Source: Thermoguttaceae bacterium (lineage in GTDB: Bacteria > Planctomycetota > Planctomycetia > Pirellulales > Thermoguttaceae). Taken from it: a stretch of DNA of 64,000 nt. The DNA is taken from assembly GCA_029975295.1 (NCBI GenBank), contig JARKPK010000083.1, forward strand, positions 1-64,000, read 5' to 3'. The notes under the pieces were generated by a model that ran no database searches, was not told where the DNA came from, and saw nothing but the letters and a program-made list of their open reading frames with translations. A program made the position numbers and the translations under genes. Positions 48,794 through 58,234 of this stretch are shown piece after piece (the stretch's first letter is position 1; every line of letters begins with the position of its first letter).

Positions 48794-49972
48794 ATGCAAC
48801 GATTGCTGACTGTTACCGGCACGGCTGCGCTGATCATTGCGGCAATCGTCTTTAACGCCGTCCGCTATCCGCGCGTTTCCGAGCAACTCTGGCGCGCCTC
48901 GCAGGCAGCACACGGACCGCCGAGCGACCAGACTTTGGCGGCCGAAGCTCCGACCGCTTCATCGTCATCTCAACGGTCCGAACGCGGCAGCCCAGCCGAA
49001 AACGGCCCGATGAACGGGCTTGGTCGGCATTCGGCGACATCGGCATCAGGCTTTTCCGACCGCGAACCGTCCGATCGCGTCGGCGAAGCGGTCGCGGGCG
49101 CAGCGCCGCCCAGCGGAACCCCGCCGCGCTCCACCGCCGAAGGCCGTTCTACGCCCGAGGCCGCCGGCTCGCCAAGCGCAGCACAGCCAACCGGGGCCGA
49201 ACGAGCGGTTTGGCCCACCTGGCGATCCGATTCGGCCGCTTCGAAAGGTGTTGAATCAACGCCGACACCGCCACAGCCTTTCGGGCTCGCGCCGCGGCCC
49301 GGTGACGCCACGGCGGGCGAATCGTCGCGCCCCGGCCTGTCGCCGGCTGCGGCCGGGGCGTCCGGCCTCGGCAACATGCCTTGGCCGCCAACGGCTCCAT
49401 CCACCACCGCTCCGCCCGCCGGCATGAGGTCAACCACAAACGAGGCGCTAGCGCCGGGCGTTCCGCCGTTGCCAAACACCATGCCCCGCACACCCAGCGC
49501 ACCTTTGCCGGTGACAAACCCCGCCGATTTGGTGCCCATCGCCGACCCTCCGCCCAACAGCGAGCGAACGGCCGAACGAACCGCCGAGCCAGCCGCCCCC
49601 TCTCGTCCGAGGGCCGGGGCAAGCCAAGTGGCGCCTTGGTCGTCGGCCGCACCGCGCCCAGCACCGGGCGGCCCAACGGCAGAGTCGCCGACAACGTCGC
49701 CGCCATTGCCGACAACGTCGCTGCCATCGCCGCCGGCCGGTTCGTCCCTGAGCACCGCGGCGCCGCCGCCGGCGCCGATCCCCGACAACCACCGACACGA
49801 GCTAGTTGCCGTTGCAAGTGCGCCACCGCCAACCGCCGCCGCCAACCAGGGGCCGGCCGAACCAAAGCCTCAATGGCGACGACTTCCGCCGGTTGACGAC
49901 CTGCCGCCCGCCCCGATCAACCCTCAAACAACGGCCAACCTGCCGGCCTATCCCTCAACGCGAACCCCTTAG
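48794..49972 (+). CDS. Membrane-anchored Pro/Ala/Ser-rich protein
   Basis: A 392-residue protein with one N-terminal hydrophobic segment (MQRLLTVTGTAALIIAAIVFNAV), then a long low-complexity Pro/Ala/Ser/Thr tail without any domain. The first segment can act as a signal anchor, so the tail would be in the periplasm or outside. A 16-bp direct repeat, CCCTCAACGCGAACCC, covers its end (49952-49967) and recurs at 50026-50041. No function can be given. It resembles in design the N-half of the LysM/YkuD protein at 58235. Confidence 0.55.
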   Translation: MQRLLTVTGTAALIIAAIVFNAVRYPRVSEQLWRASQAAHGPPSDQTLAAEAPTASSSSQRSERGSPAENGPMNGLGRHSATSASGFSDREPSDRVGEAVAGAAPPSGTPPRSTAEGRSTPEAAGSPSAAQPTGAERAVWPTWRSDSAASKGVESTPTPPQPFGLAPRPGDATAGESSRPGLSPAAAGASGLGNMPWPPTAPSTTAPPAGMRSTTNEALAPGVPPLPNTMPRTPSAPLPVTNPADLVPIADPPPNSERTAERTAEPAAPSRPRAGASQVAPWSSAAPRPAPGGPTAESPTTSPPLPTTSLPSPPAGSSLSTAAPPPAPIPDNHRHELVAVASAPPPTAAANQGPAEPKPQWRRLPPVDDLPPAPINPQTTANLPAYPSTRTP

Positions 49973-50041
49973 AACATAACCCCCGCCGCGACGGTTTCCG
50001 ATTCGCAGAGTACGCAACGAAGCCCCCCTCAACGCGAACCC
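49952..50041. repeat. 16-bp direct repeat
   Basis: CCCTCAACGCGAACCC occurs at 49952-49967 and 50026-50041, 74 bp apart. The similarity extends weakly beyond it (CTTAGAACATAA versus GCTAAAACGAAA). The first copy encodes the C-terminal SLNANP-frame end of the upstream gene, the second is non-coding, so it may be a duplicated tail. Confidence 0.5.
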
Positions 50042-50231
50042 GCTAAAACGAAACGTCCGCCGGAGCGCACCGAGCGTTTTTCGCATTCCTTTCGAAAAGC
50101 GCCGGTTTTCGCAGGGCGCGCGCAACGCCCACGGCGCGCAACTGCTGATTGATGCTCCGAACGAGAATGCAATCAGACTGAGCAACGGTTGGCTGCCGCT
50201 CGCAGGCGGACGGAAAGAAAACGTTCCGCAA

Positions 50232-50867
50232 TCACTTGCTTTTGAGCACCGGCCGTCGCATCAAGCACGACCAACCGGGATAGCCTTCGGGGCGCGTCAC
50301 CGCCTCGGTGCGGATCGGCCGAAGCTCGATAATCTCGAACAGCCGCCCCAATTCGTTGCGGATCTGGTCTTCGGTCACCTGAGGCGGGCCGTCGTCGGTG
50401 TCCTCGCGCGGCGCGCCGCTTAGCGAAAGATAGATTGTCCCCGGGCGAGTGATCCGCCAAAGCATGTCGAGAAAGCCCGTGATGTTCGTCTGCCGAATCG
50501 CGTGGTAGAAACCGCGATCGAAGACGAAATCGAATGTGCCGGCCGTTTGGCCGAACTTCAGGGCGTCGCCCAAGACGAAACGGATGAGCGCGTCGTGTTG
50601 CTCGGCGCGGCCGCGCGCCCGTTCAATGGCGATCGGCGACACGTCCACCGCGGTGACGTCGAAACCGCGTTTGGCGAGAAAGACGGAATCGGCGCCGGTG
50701 CCGCACCCCAAGTCGATAGCCGAGCCGCGCGGCACGATCCGCTCGTCGATCAGCCGGACCAACTCCGGCGAAGGACGACCGATATCCCAAGGCGGCGTGC
50801 CCTGACGGTAACGCTCATCCCAATCGGTCGGCTCTTTCGGCTTCGGGTTCGAGACGGATGGATTCAT
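50232..50867 (-). CDS. SAM-dependent methyltransferase, TPMT-like
   Basis: A 211-residue class I methyltransferase of the thiopurine methyltransferase/TehB-like type. WDERYRQGTPPWDIGRPSPELVRLI at the start, motif I AIDLGCGTGADSVFLAKRGFDVTAVD and DRGFYHAIRQTN are visible. It has no signal or membrane segment. The start at 50867 has GGGAG shortly upstream; a longer frame to 51011 was rejected. The substrate is unknown, perhaps a small thiol, selenium or tellurium compound. Confidence 0.85.
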   Translation of the reverse strand: MNPSVSNPKPKEPTDWDERYRQGTPPWDIGRPSPELVRLIDERIVPRGSAIDLGCGTGADSVFLAKRGFDVTAVDVSPIAIERARGRAEQHDALIRFVLGDALKFGQTAGTFDFVFDRGFYHAIRQTNITGFLDMLWRITRPGTIYLSLSGAPREDTDDGPPQVTEDQIRNELGRLFEIIELRPIRTEAVTRPEGYPGWSCLMRRPVLKSK

Positions 50868-51264
50868 CGCTAACACTCCCGGGCATGCTCTTCGCCGCCG
50901 CGCGGCCATCGTGCCACAGAAAGACAATGCTGACAGGCCGGCCAACGGGAGGCCGAGGCGCGCCGACAGAACGCGGGCCGCGCCGGCCGATGCCTGTTCG
51001 AGGATCCACAATCCGGCCGCCCTTGAGCGGAACCGATGCGAACGGATTTCCCCACCAAGAAAGTTTCAGCAATCGGCCGATCCGTTGCAAGGGCCGTCTT
51101 CGACCAAGTTCGGCTTTTTCTCGGCCGAAAGCCGACCCTCTTGCCCCCTGGGGCCGGCAATGCAACGATGCTTATGGGCCCAGGGCGGGTGCGGCCGGAG
51201 TTGCAACGCCGCCGCAGCGTTGCTTGCCGTGCCCATCCACAAACATCCCGATCGATTCGCTTTG
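50868..51264. other. Divergent spacer with hairpin
   Basis: 397 bp between the methyltransferase and the metallophosphoesterase. It holds the 7-bp hairpin at 51203-51223. The open frame reaching back from the phosphoesterase has no believable sequence and is not annotated. Confidence 0.5.
51203..51223 (+). promoter_or_regulatory. 7-bp hairpin upstream of the metallophosphoesterase
   Basis: GCAACGC (51203-51209), a 7-nt loop and GCGTTGC (51217-51223) pair perfectly. It lies 41 nt upstream of the start codon, where it could be an operator or a leader hairpin. Confidence 0.4.
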
Positions 51265-51936
51265 ATGATCAAACTGCTTTGCATTACCGACCTGCACGGC
51301 GAAGCCGTTCAACTGGCCAAGATCGGCCGCGCCGCCGGGGCCTGCCACGCCGTTCTCTTCGGCGGCGACATCACCCATTTCGGCTCGCCCGACGAAGCCG
51401 TCGCGTTGATCGAAACCGCCCGGCAGTTCGCGCCCCATGTGTGGGCGGTGGCGGGCAACTGCGACTCGGCCGCCATCGACGAAGCGTTGAGCCGACAGGG
51501 CGCGGGATTGCACGGCCGCGCGGTGGAGAACGGCGGGTTGGGCTTCTACGGGCTTTCCGGCGCGCCGCCGTGGCAGAGCCGCATGTACGAATTCACTGAA
51601 GACGAGCTTTCCGCGGCGCTCGACGCCGGCCGGGCCGCGCTGAACGGCACGCCGCTTCGCACCGTGCTGCTTGCCCATGTTCCGCCCTATGGATGCCGCT
51701 GCGATCGGACGCTGCTGTTGCAACACATCGGCAGCCGCGCGCTGCGCCGCCATATCGACGCCCACCCGCCGACGCTGGTCGTTTGCGGTCACGTTCATGA
51801 AGCCCGCGGCGAAGACACCCTCGGCCCAACCCGCGTGGTCAACTGCGGCCCGGCGCGAAAGGGCTGTTATGCCGTCGTGGAACTCGACCCGCTCGACCTT
51901 GCCGCGCCGCTGAAAATTCGGCTGGAACGGGCGTAG
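51265..51936 (+). CDS. Metallophosphoesterase (calcineurin-like)
   Basis: A 223-residue cytosolic phosphoesterase. The dimetal site is visible in order: TDLHG (Asp/His near 9-11), FGGDITH, VAGNCDS and the HVPPYG and VVCGHVHEARG stretches. It resembles the YfcE/MJ0936-like phosphodiesterase group, and the natural substrate is not known. The ATG at 51265 starts right at the first strand. It is convergent with pheT. Confidence 0.9.
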   Translation: MIKLLCITDLHGEAVQLAKIGRAAGACHAVLFGGDITHFGSPDEAVALIETARQFAPHVWAVAGNCDSAAIDEALSRQGAGLHGRAVENGGLGFYGLSGAPPWQSRMYEFTEDELSAALDAGRAALNGTPLRTVLLAHVPPYGCRCDRTLLLQHIGSRALRRHIDAHPPTLVVCGHVHEARGEDTLGPTRVVNCGPARKGCYAVVELDPLDLAAPLKIRLERA

Positions 51937-52047
51937 CGGCATTTTCGCTGGATGAAATCGCGATCTCTTCCCGTTGGAGACAACGCGCACTTCTGCGAGA
52001 ACCGTTGCGCTCTTCCAAGGAACAGTCGCCAGCCAGGTCGTTGCCGC

Positions 52048-54063
52048 CTATTGCGCCCGAAGCACTGCTCCGAAGCGCCGGCCGCAGGCCTCGACGATCC
52101 GCTGGCGGATTTCGTCGGCCTGTTGGTTGGTCAGCGTGGCCTCGCGGCTGCGCAGCACAACAGAGAACAGCAGGCTTTTCTTCTCGGGTCCAAGCCGCTG
52201 GGCGTCGCGGTAGGTGTCGCGATAGAGCACCTCCTCGGCGAACGGTCCGCACTGCTCGGCCGCCACCGTCGCCACTTCGGCCCAACGCACCTTTTCATCG
52301 ACCACCAAGTTGATGTCGCGGCAAACCGCCGGATAGTTCGACAGCGGCGCATACTGCGGCACGAGCTGGGCCGCCTCGACCAACGGCGCCAAATGCAACT
52401 CGGCAACCACGGTCGGCCCGCGCAAATCGAAGCGGGCTTGCGCCTCGGCCGAGAGCCGACCGGCATAGCCCACCAGCGCATCGCCGCGCCGCCAGCAACA
52501 CGATTCCGCCGGATCGAGCAGATCGATCGCCGCCTCGGCCGCCGCGATGCCCGCGATCCGCACGGAGTCGAACACCGCCTCGACCGCGCCGCGGACTTCA
52601 GCGAAGCCTCGCCCGCTGACAACGCCCAACATCTTCTCCTCGCGCGGAAGCTCGGCCCCTTGGGGCAAATACACGCGCGCGATCTCGAACAACTCAATCT
52701 CTTCGTTGGCCAGCGACTCGTTGGTTCGCCGCGCCGCCAACAGGCTGGGAACCAAGCTCCGCCGCAAATGGTCGGCCCCGCGAAGCACCGGCGTCAGCGA
52801 GCGGAGCGCCGGCTGGTCGGTCCACGGGCTCAACGCTTCGGAAAGCGCCGGCTCAACCACGCTCAGCGTCACCGCTTCGTCGAAGCCCGAAGCCGTCAGC
52901 ACCCCGCGCACCTTGTCGAGTACGCGGTCTTCACGGGTGCGGTGCGAAGGAAACATCGGCACCGAAGCGTCTTCGGGGATCTTCTCGTAGCCCCAGATGC
53001 GGGCCACTTCCTCGATCAGGTCGATCTCGCGCGTCAGGTCGCGCCGCCAACTGGGGGCCACCACTGCGATCGCCTCGGCCGACCGCTCCACCACTTGGCA
53101 GCCCAACGCCGAAAGGATGCGAACAATCGCCTCGGCGGGCACGTCGATCCCCAGCACTTGCGGCACGCGGCGGAGCCGCAAGGCGATCGGTTTGCGGGCG
53201 GGCGGCGGCGCTCCGACGTCGATCACCCCTTCGGCCAGTTCGCCGCCGCACAACTCCAAAATCAACTCGCAACAGCGGCGGCTCGCCCAATCCACGCCCT
53301 CGGAATCGATCCGCCGCTCGAAACGGTACGAGGAATCGCTGTGCAAGTTCAGCGCGCGGGCGGTGGCGCGAATCGAAATCGGGTCGAACTCGGCGGCCTC
53401 GACCAGCACATGGCGGGTTTGCGGCGAGATCTCGGTGCTCGCGCCGCCCATCACGCCGCCGATGGCTACGGGCCGCTCGGCGTCGGCAATCACGCACATT
53501 TGCGGCCCCAGCGGATAAACGCGGTGGTCGATCGCCTCGATCGTCTCCCCGGCTGCCGCGCGACGCACGATGATCTCGCCGCCGGCAAGCCGCTCGAAAT
53601 CGAACGTGTGCAGCGGCTGTCCGCACTCCATCAACACGTAATTGCTGATGTCCACCACGTTGTTGATCGGCGTCAGCCCGATCGTCTCCAGCCGCCGAGC
53701 CAACCAGCGCGGACTGGGGCCGACGCGAATGTTGCGCACCAAACGCGCCGTGTAGCGAGGGCAAAGGTCCGGGCAATCGACGCGCACGCGCGTCAGCCGG
53801 CCCACCGGCGTTGGCGACTGAGCCGGGCGCGCCGGCGGCACCGTCAGCGTTCGATCGTAGAGAACGGCGATTTCGCGGGCAATGCCCAAATGCCCAAGGC
53901 AATCGGGCCGGTTGCTGGTCACCTCCAAATCAATCGCCAAATCGCCGCCCACCTCGCGCGTGCTCTCATGATTCAATCCCGCCATCATCAGCCGCGAGGT
54001 CAACTGCTCGACCGGCATGTCGAGGGCGACGTATTCCTTCAGCCAATTCCAAGATACGAGCAT
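52048..54063 (-). CDS. pheT: Phenylalanyl-tRNA synthetase beta subunit, short form without EMAP domain
   Basis: A 671-residue PheRS beta chain; the E. coli protein has about 795 residues. The N-terminus MLVSWNWLKEYV reaches MMAGLNHESTREVGGD and then continues directly to the LEVTSNRPDCLGHLGIAREIAVL segment. Thus the OB-fold tRNA-binding (EMAP-like) insert that normally lies between them is missing. The B3/B4 editing region (SYRFERRIDSEGVDWASRR), B5 and the C-terminal FDX-ACB (anticodon-binding) domain (PLSNYPAVCRDINLVVDE) are present. It follows pheS after 157 bp on the same strand. Confidence 0.96.
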   Translation of the reverse strand: MLVSWNWLKEYVALDMPVEQLTSRLMMAGLNHESTREVGGDLAIDLEVTSNRPDCLGHLGIAREIAVLYDRTLTVPPARPAQSPTPVGRLTRVRVDCPDLCPRYTARLVRNIRVGPSPRWLARRLETIGLTPINNVVDISNYVLMECGQPLHTFDFERLAGGEIIVRRAAAGETIEAIDHRVYPLGPQMCVIADAERPVAIGGVMGGASTEISPQTRHVLVEAAEFDPISIRATARALNLHSDSSYRFERRIDSEGVDWASRRCCELILELCGGELAEGVIDVGAPPPARKPIALRLRRVPQVLGIDVPAEAIVRILSALGCQVVERSAEAIAVVAPSWRRDLTREIDLIEEVARIWGYEKIPEDASVPMFPSHRTREDRVLDKVRGVLTASGFDEAVTLSVVEPALSEALSPWTDQPALRSLTPVLRGADHLRRSLVPSLLAARRTNESLANEEIELFEIARVYLPQGAELPREEKMLGVVSGRGFAEVRGAVEAVFDSVRIAGIAAAEAAIDLLDPAESCCWRRGDALVGYAGRLSAEAQARFDLRGPTVVAELHLAPLVEAAQLVPQYAPLSNYPAVCRDINLVVDEKVRWAEVATVAAEQCGPFAEEVLYRDTYRDAQRLGPEKKSLLFSVVLRSREATLTNQQADEIRQRIVEACGRRFGAVLRAQ

Positions 54064-54197
54064 GGCGTTGGATCGCTTGGGTTGAATAAAGTGGGATACG
54101 ACTGGCAGATCGAAACGGACCGTTCCATCGCGAAAACCGGCACGTTCTCCCGCCGGGCCAACGCGCGGCCGAACGACCGCTCAGCCCGACCGAAACG

Positions 54198-54215
54198 TTG
54201 GGGCCCCCGCCCCAA
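54198..54215 (-). terminator. Strong GC hairpin between pheS and pheT
   Basis: TTGGGGC (54198-54204), four C and GCCCCAA (54209-54215) form a 7-bp stem. On the minus strand it begins about 6 nt after the pheS stop and is followed by CGTTTC. It may lower read-through into pheT or protect the pheS mRNA end. Confidence 0.4.
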
Positions 54216-54220
54216 GGCGG

Positions 54221-55261
54221 TCAGCCGAATTGCCGCAGGAACCGCACGTCGTTCTTGAAGAACTCGCGAATGTCGGTAACACCATGCCGGCGCGCGCAAA
54301 CCCGCTCGATGCCCAACCCGAAGGCGAACCCGCTATACTCCTCCGGATCGTAGCCGACGGCCTGAAGCACGTTCGGATCGACCATGCCCGCCCCGCCCAT
54401 CTCGATCCAGCCGTCGCGCCAGCTCATATCGACTTCGACGCTCGGTTCGGTGAACGGAAAGAACGAGGGGCGAAAACGGATATGCACATCGTCGGCGAAA
54501 AAGCTCCTAGCGAACAGCCGCAACACGCTTTTCAGGTCGGCCATGGTCACATGGCGATCGATCAACAGCCCTTCGATCTGATGGAACATCGGGTAATGGG
54601 TCGCGTCGGCCGTGTCGGGCCGATACACCCGGCCGCACGAAATGATGCGAATCGGCGGAGTGGTTTGCTCCATGACCCGAATCTGAACCGTGCTGGTTTG
54701 CGACCGAAGCAACCGCGCCTTCGCGCCCGGCGAGGCCGCCCCAGCCGTCGTCTCGGCCGCGGCCAGATAGAAGTTGTCCAGCGCGTCGCGCGCCGGGTGT
54801 TCGGGCGGGATGTTCAGCGCCTCGAAGTTGTGCCGCTCGTCTTCGACCTCCGGACCGTCGGCGGCCGTAAACCCCAACCGGCCCATGATGTCTTTCAACT
54901 CGGCAATCGTCTGCGTGAGCGGATGCAGGCAGCCGATTCGCCGCCGCGTGCCGGGAATCGTCGGATCGAAATGCTGCGCGCGGGGGCCGGCGGCCGAGCC
55001 TTGCTTGAGCCGCGCGGTCGCCTGCCGCAACGCTTCCTCGATGCCGACCTTCAGCTCGTTGAATCGCTTTCCCGCGGCCGGGCGATCGGCGGGGGCGATC
55101 TGTCCCAAGCCCTTCTGAAGGTCTTTCAGTTGCCCGCTCCGCGCGCCGAGGTACTTCACGCGCGCCGCCTCGAGCGACTCCTCATTTTCCGCCGACGCGA
55201 AAGCGGCCGCCGCCTCGCGCGAAAAGGCATCGAGCGCCGCGATGAACGATTCCAGCGACAT
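54221..55261 (-). CDS. pheS: Phenylalanyl-tRNA synthetase alpha subunit
   Basis: A 346-residue catalytic subunit that joins Phe to its tRNA together with PheT. An N-terminal coiled coil (about 5-90) precedes the class II core: motif 1 region [17 protein letters not shown], motif 2 [36 protein letters not shown] and motif 3 [25 protein letters not shown]. The start at 55261 is supported by GGGCG just upstream; the longer frame to 55342 lacks this. It lies 346 bp downstream of rplT, and its product completes the PheRS heterotetramer with PheT. Confidence 0.96.
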   Translation of the reverse strand: MSLESFIAALDAFSREAAAAFASAENEESLEAARVKYLGARSGQLKDLQKGLGQIAPADRPAAGKRFNELKVGIEEALRQATARLKQGSAAGPRAQHFDPTIPGTRRRIGCLHPLTQTIAELKDIMGRLGFTAADGPEVEDERHNFEALNIPPEHPARDALDNFYLAAAETTAGAASPGAKARLLRSQTSTVQIRVMEQTTPPIRIISCGRVYRPDTADATHYPMFHQIEGLLIDRHVTMADLKSVLRLFARSFFADDVHIRFRPSFFPFTEPSVEVDMSWRDGWIEMGGAGMVDPNVLQAVGYDPEEYSGFAFGLGIERVCARRHGVTDIREFFKNDVRFLRQFG

Positions 55262-55607
55262 GTTTCGCCCTTGCTGACGCGACTGACACGGTTCGCACTG
55301 AGAAATCCAGCGTTCTTCCGCAAACGCCTTTGCCGATGCCACGCGGGGCGATCATGCAGTGGATCGCCGCCTCAACGTGAAAGGGCCGCGAGAAGGAGCG
55401 CCGTCTTGTTCCGACCGCCGGGCTCGGCTCGCCCGCCGGCCGCGCCCTTTCGCGCCCGCAACCGATTCGGCGCCGCGTGCGTCAACCGGCGCGACGACGG
55501 TCCCGCCGGCCGCCACCCGCGCAAGTTCGCTTCCTGCCGGCCGACAGCCCGCACAGGCTGCGGCGCGGCATGGGCCGGCGCGGTATGGGCGGGCTCGGCC
55601 ATCCGCC
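55262..55607. other. Intergenic region rplT-pheS
   Basis: 346 bp with no believable gene. GC-rich inverted repeats such as CAGCC-GGCTG are short. An internal promoter for pheST could be here, but I find no consensus. Confidence 0.4.
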
Positions 55608-55964
55608 TTACTGAGGCAGCGCCGCTTTGACCAAGTCGAAAACCCGGTCGAAGGCTTGCGGATCACGAACGGCCAGCTCGGCCAGCGTCTTCCGATCGAG
55701 TTCGATCTGCGCCGCCTTCAGCCCGGCAACAAACTGGCTGTAGCGCATGCCGCGTTGGCGCACGGCGGCATTGATGCGGATGATCCACAAGCTGCGGAAC
55801 TCGCGCTTGCGATTGCGGCGGTCGCGAAACGCGAACACGCCGGCGCGCATCAACGTTTCTTTGGCGGTGCGCAGCAGGCGGCGCCGACCGCCCACGTAGC
55901 CTTTCACCTTCTTGAACAAACGCTTCTTGGCCCGAGTTCGGGCAGCACCCTTGGTCGTTCGCAT
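55608..55964 (-). CDS. rplT: Large-subunit ribosomal protein bL20
   Basis: A 118-residue 23S rRNA-binding protein needed early in 50S assembly. Basic N-terminus [30 protein letters not shown], then [33 protein letters not shown], typical of L20. It follows rpmI after 181 bp, in the usual order. A 12-bp palindrome, GCTGCGCGCAGC, lies in that spacer (56103-56114). Confidence 0.98.
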   Translation of the reverse strand: MRTTKGAARTRAKKRLFKKVKGYVGGRRRLLRTAKETLMRAGVFAFRDRRNRKREFRSLWIIRINAAVRQRGMRYSQFVAGLKAAQIELDRKTLAELAVRDPQAFDRVFDLVKAALPQ

Positions 55965-56145
55965 GACGATCTCCGATGAACGCCGCGGCCTTGCCCGCCC
56001 TTTGGGCGCGAGCGCCGTTCGGCCGTTCTCGTCTGGGCGGAATCGAGGCCCTCGCCGCACCAGTGCGGCAAGCGTTGTTCTGCCCGTCCCGCATCATGGG
56101 CCGCTGCGCGCAGCAGGCGGCTGCGCCGACCGGCCCCCCTTGGCC

Positions 56146-56340
56146 CTATTTGCCCAGCGCCCAGCGAATACGCTTGGCTTCAACGCCGTCGAGCACCGCG
56201 GTGCCCCGAAGCTGACGCTTCTGCTTCTGGGTTTTTCGAGTGGCCAAATGGCTCGTGCCGGCCTGCCGGTGCTTCACCTTGCCTTTGGCCGTAACTTTGA
56301 ACCGCTTTTTCGTCCCTTTGTGGGTTTTCATTTTCGGCAT
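56146..56340 (-). CDS. rpmI: Large-subunit ribosomal protein bL35
   Basis: A 64-residue basic protein; [20 protein letters not shown] and the [11 protein letters not shown] stretch are characteristic. It is the first gene of the rpmI-rplT-pheS-pheT group. The usual infC partner is not upstream: pyrE is found instead, on the same strand. A TATAAT-type promoter is seen about 53 nt before its start. Confidence 0.98.
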   Translation of the reverse strand: MPKMKTHKGTKKRFKVTAKGKVKHRQAGTSHLATRKTQKQKRQLRGTAVLDGVEAKRIRWALGK

Positions 56341-56392
56341 GACTGCCTCGCTCGACGTGGGCCGGAGAGTGTATCCTTGGCAAAGACCCGTC

Positions 56393-56420
56393 ATTATAAA
56401 CGACTTCGCGCCCACGCAAA
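56393..56420 (-). promoter_or_regulatory. Predicted rpmI promoter
   Basis: On the minus strand, TATAAT occupies 56398-56393, with TTTGCG as a weak -35 at 56420-56415 (16-nt spacer). The start of rpmI is at 56340, so the leader is about 45 nt, too short for a long L20-binding leader. Confidence 0.5.
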
Positions 56421-56596
56421 GGGGGATTCTTTCCCGGCCCAACGTCGCGCGCCGCCCCGGTTGACCCAGTCGCCCGATCGCCGACCAATTCGGCCGTCGA
56501 TCGTTCGTCTGCCGACGCCCGTCGCCAGCACTAGTGTGCCGTTCACCCCGACCGCCCACTACGGGCCGAAGCTGCCCGCGGTTGGAGCAACGGTGC

Positions 56597-57154
56597 TCAA
56601 ACGGCCGGGGGCGCGATGCCGAAATCGCGGATAGTCAGCAGGCTTTCAAAAGGATATCCCTTGGCGGCGAAGGCACCCGCTCCGCCTTCCATGCGATCGA
56701 TAACGGCTAGCACACCAACAACTTTCAGCCCAAACGCCTCGACCCGTTCGATGGCCTGAAGTGACGAGCCCCCCGTAGTAACCACATCCTCAACGATCAC
56801 CACTTGCTGGCCGGGCGAAACGGGCCCCTCGACGTATTGCTTGGTGCCGTGCCCTTTAGGTTCTTTCCGCACCATGAATCCCCGCAGTTCGAGCCCTCGG
56901 ACGCCGGCAATGGTTACGATTGCGGCGGCAATCGGGTCGGCACCGATCGACATGCCGCCGACGGCGTCGGGCAGTCCCCGCGAGGCCATCAGGTCGAGCA
57001 GCCCTTCCCCGATCAGTCGCGCGCCGGCGGCGTCGAGCGTAACCTGTTTGCCATCAAGGTAGTATGTTGCCTTGCGTCCCGAGGCCAATGTGAAGTCGCC
57101 GAACTTCAACGCGCGGCTGCGAACCAGATCGATCAATGCTTGACGGTCGTACAT
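56597..57154 (-). CDS. pyrE: Orotate phosphoribosyltransferase
   Basis: A 185-residue enzyme of pyrimidine synthesis that joins orotate and PRPP to OMP. It shows [38 protein letters not shown], and the PRPP-binding motif [19 protein letters not shown]. The length fits the short planctomycete form. The gene is 256 bp upstream of rpmI on the same strand. Confidence 0.96.
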   Translation of the reverse strand: MYDRQALIDLVRSRALKFGDFTLASGRKATYYLDGKQVTLDAAGARLIGEGLLDLMASRGLPDAVGGMSIGADPIAAAIVTIAGVRGLELRGFMVRKEPKGHGTKQYVEGPVSPGQQVVIVEDVVTTGGSSLQAIERVEAFGLKVVGVLAVIDRMEGGAGAFAAKGYPFESLLTIRDFGIAPPAV

Positions 57155-57747
57155 GGGCGATTACCTAATGCCTTGGCTAGAGAATGGATCGGAACGATTG
57201 CACTGGGCAGGCCGCAAACCGCCGAACGGAGCGAAGGCCTTCCGCGATCGAGTTGTTCGATTCGCAGAGCAGCCCGTCATGCGTTGCCTCGCCAGCCCCG
57301 GAAGTGCAGCGTTGCCAGGCCGCCACCCGTTGAAAAGGCTCGCCGGCCCGTTGATCTTCGGCAGAGACTACCGCGCCCTCTGGCAGCGGAAAAGGGGTGC
57401 GATGAGATTCGCGTCTTGCCAGCGCCTTACGCGCGCCCCAGTTCGGTGAATTGGCCGAGCCGGTGTGCGTGCTGAGCCTCGGCAACCGCCACGAGCGCCA
57501 CATTTTTCTGATGCCGAATTGGCATGGCGTCGGCCAAGGGATTCGATTATGATCGCGCGGCAATGCAGAAATCCGTCGGTGCGGGATTCTCGGGGCGCCG
57601 GGGCGATCCGCGTCGGACTGTGCCTGCGCGTTGCCGAACGAAGACGCGTGATCGGCCGTTCGCCGTCGCGGCGTCGGGCGAAGGCATACGCAGAATTCGG
57701 CTGGTTGGGCAAACCGCCGACCGACAGAGGATCTCCGTTCCGGCGGA
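57155..57747. other. Intergenic region
   Basis: About 590 bp between pyrE and the zinc-ribbon membrane protein gene. Several shadow frames are open, but none contains a family motif. No terminator was seen. Confidence 0.45.
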
Positions 57748-58002
57748 CTAGGAAGCGAGCAGCACGACCACCACGACGGCCACGATGAACCCGAGCAAGA
57801 TCACCCACAACGCGCCTTCGGCTTTCGCATCGCCGCTGTCGGTGTGCAGCCACGAGCCGCAGTGGGGGCAGCGTTCGGCGTCGTCGTAGATTTCGGCGTC
57901 GCATTCCGGGCAGTGGTCGAGGGTTTCGTCCACGTCGTCGGGCGGCTCGATCCAGTCGTCGGGTTCGTCGTCCGGCGGATCGTCGAAGTGGCGTCGCGGC
58001 AT
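57748..58002 (-). CDS. Small zinc-ribbon, single-helix membrane protein (84 aa)
   Basis: An 84-residue protein: an acidic Asp/Pro-rich N-terminus (about 5-28), a zinc ribbon CPECDAEIYDDAERCPHCGSW (about 30-51) and a C-terminal membrane helix (ALWVILLGFIVAVVVVVLLAS). The topology suggests a tail-anchored protein with a cytosolic ribbon. The ATG at 58002 has only a weak ribosome site. Similar ribbon/helix proteins are common in planctomycetes; the role is unknown. Confidence 0.78.
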   Translation of the reverse strand: MPRRHFDDPPDDEPDDWIEPPDDVDETLDHCPECDAEIYDDAERCPHCGSWLHTDSGDAKAEGALWVILLGFIVAVVVVVLLAS

Positions 58003-58234
58003 AAGGACCAACCTAAGGAAGAACAACAAGGAACACGGCAAGCCGCGTTTGTTCCTCGGCTGCCCACGAAGGGCCAACCGGACAAACGCTGCCGGAAAAA
58101 GCGCACTTTCATTGTGAACGGCCGAAGGCGCGCTGGGAAGATGCAGCCGCTCGGCAGGTTTGATGCGTTTCGCGAACCACGGTCGAGGTCGGCCACGGAA
58201 CCGACCTTGCAACAGTTCGTCAAGGAGGACGAAC

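Noticed and set aside
51952-54258. 768-codon open frame on the plus strand opposite pheT
   Set aside because: It is a shadow of pheT, whose motifs are clear; the frame has no start signal and no domain.
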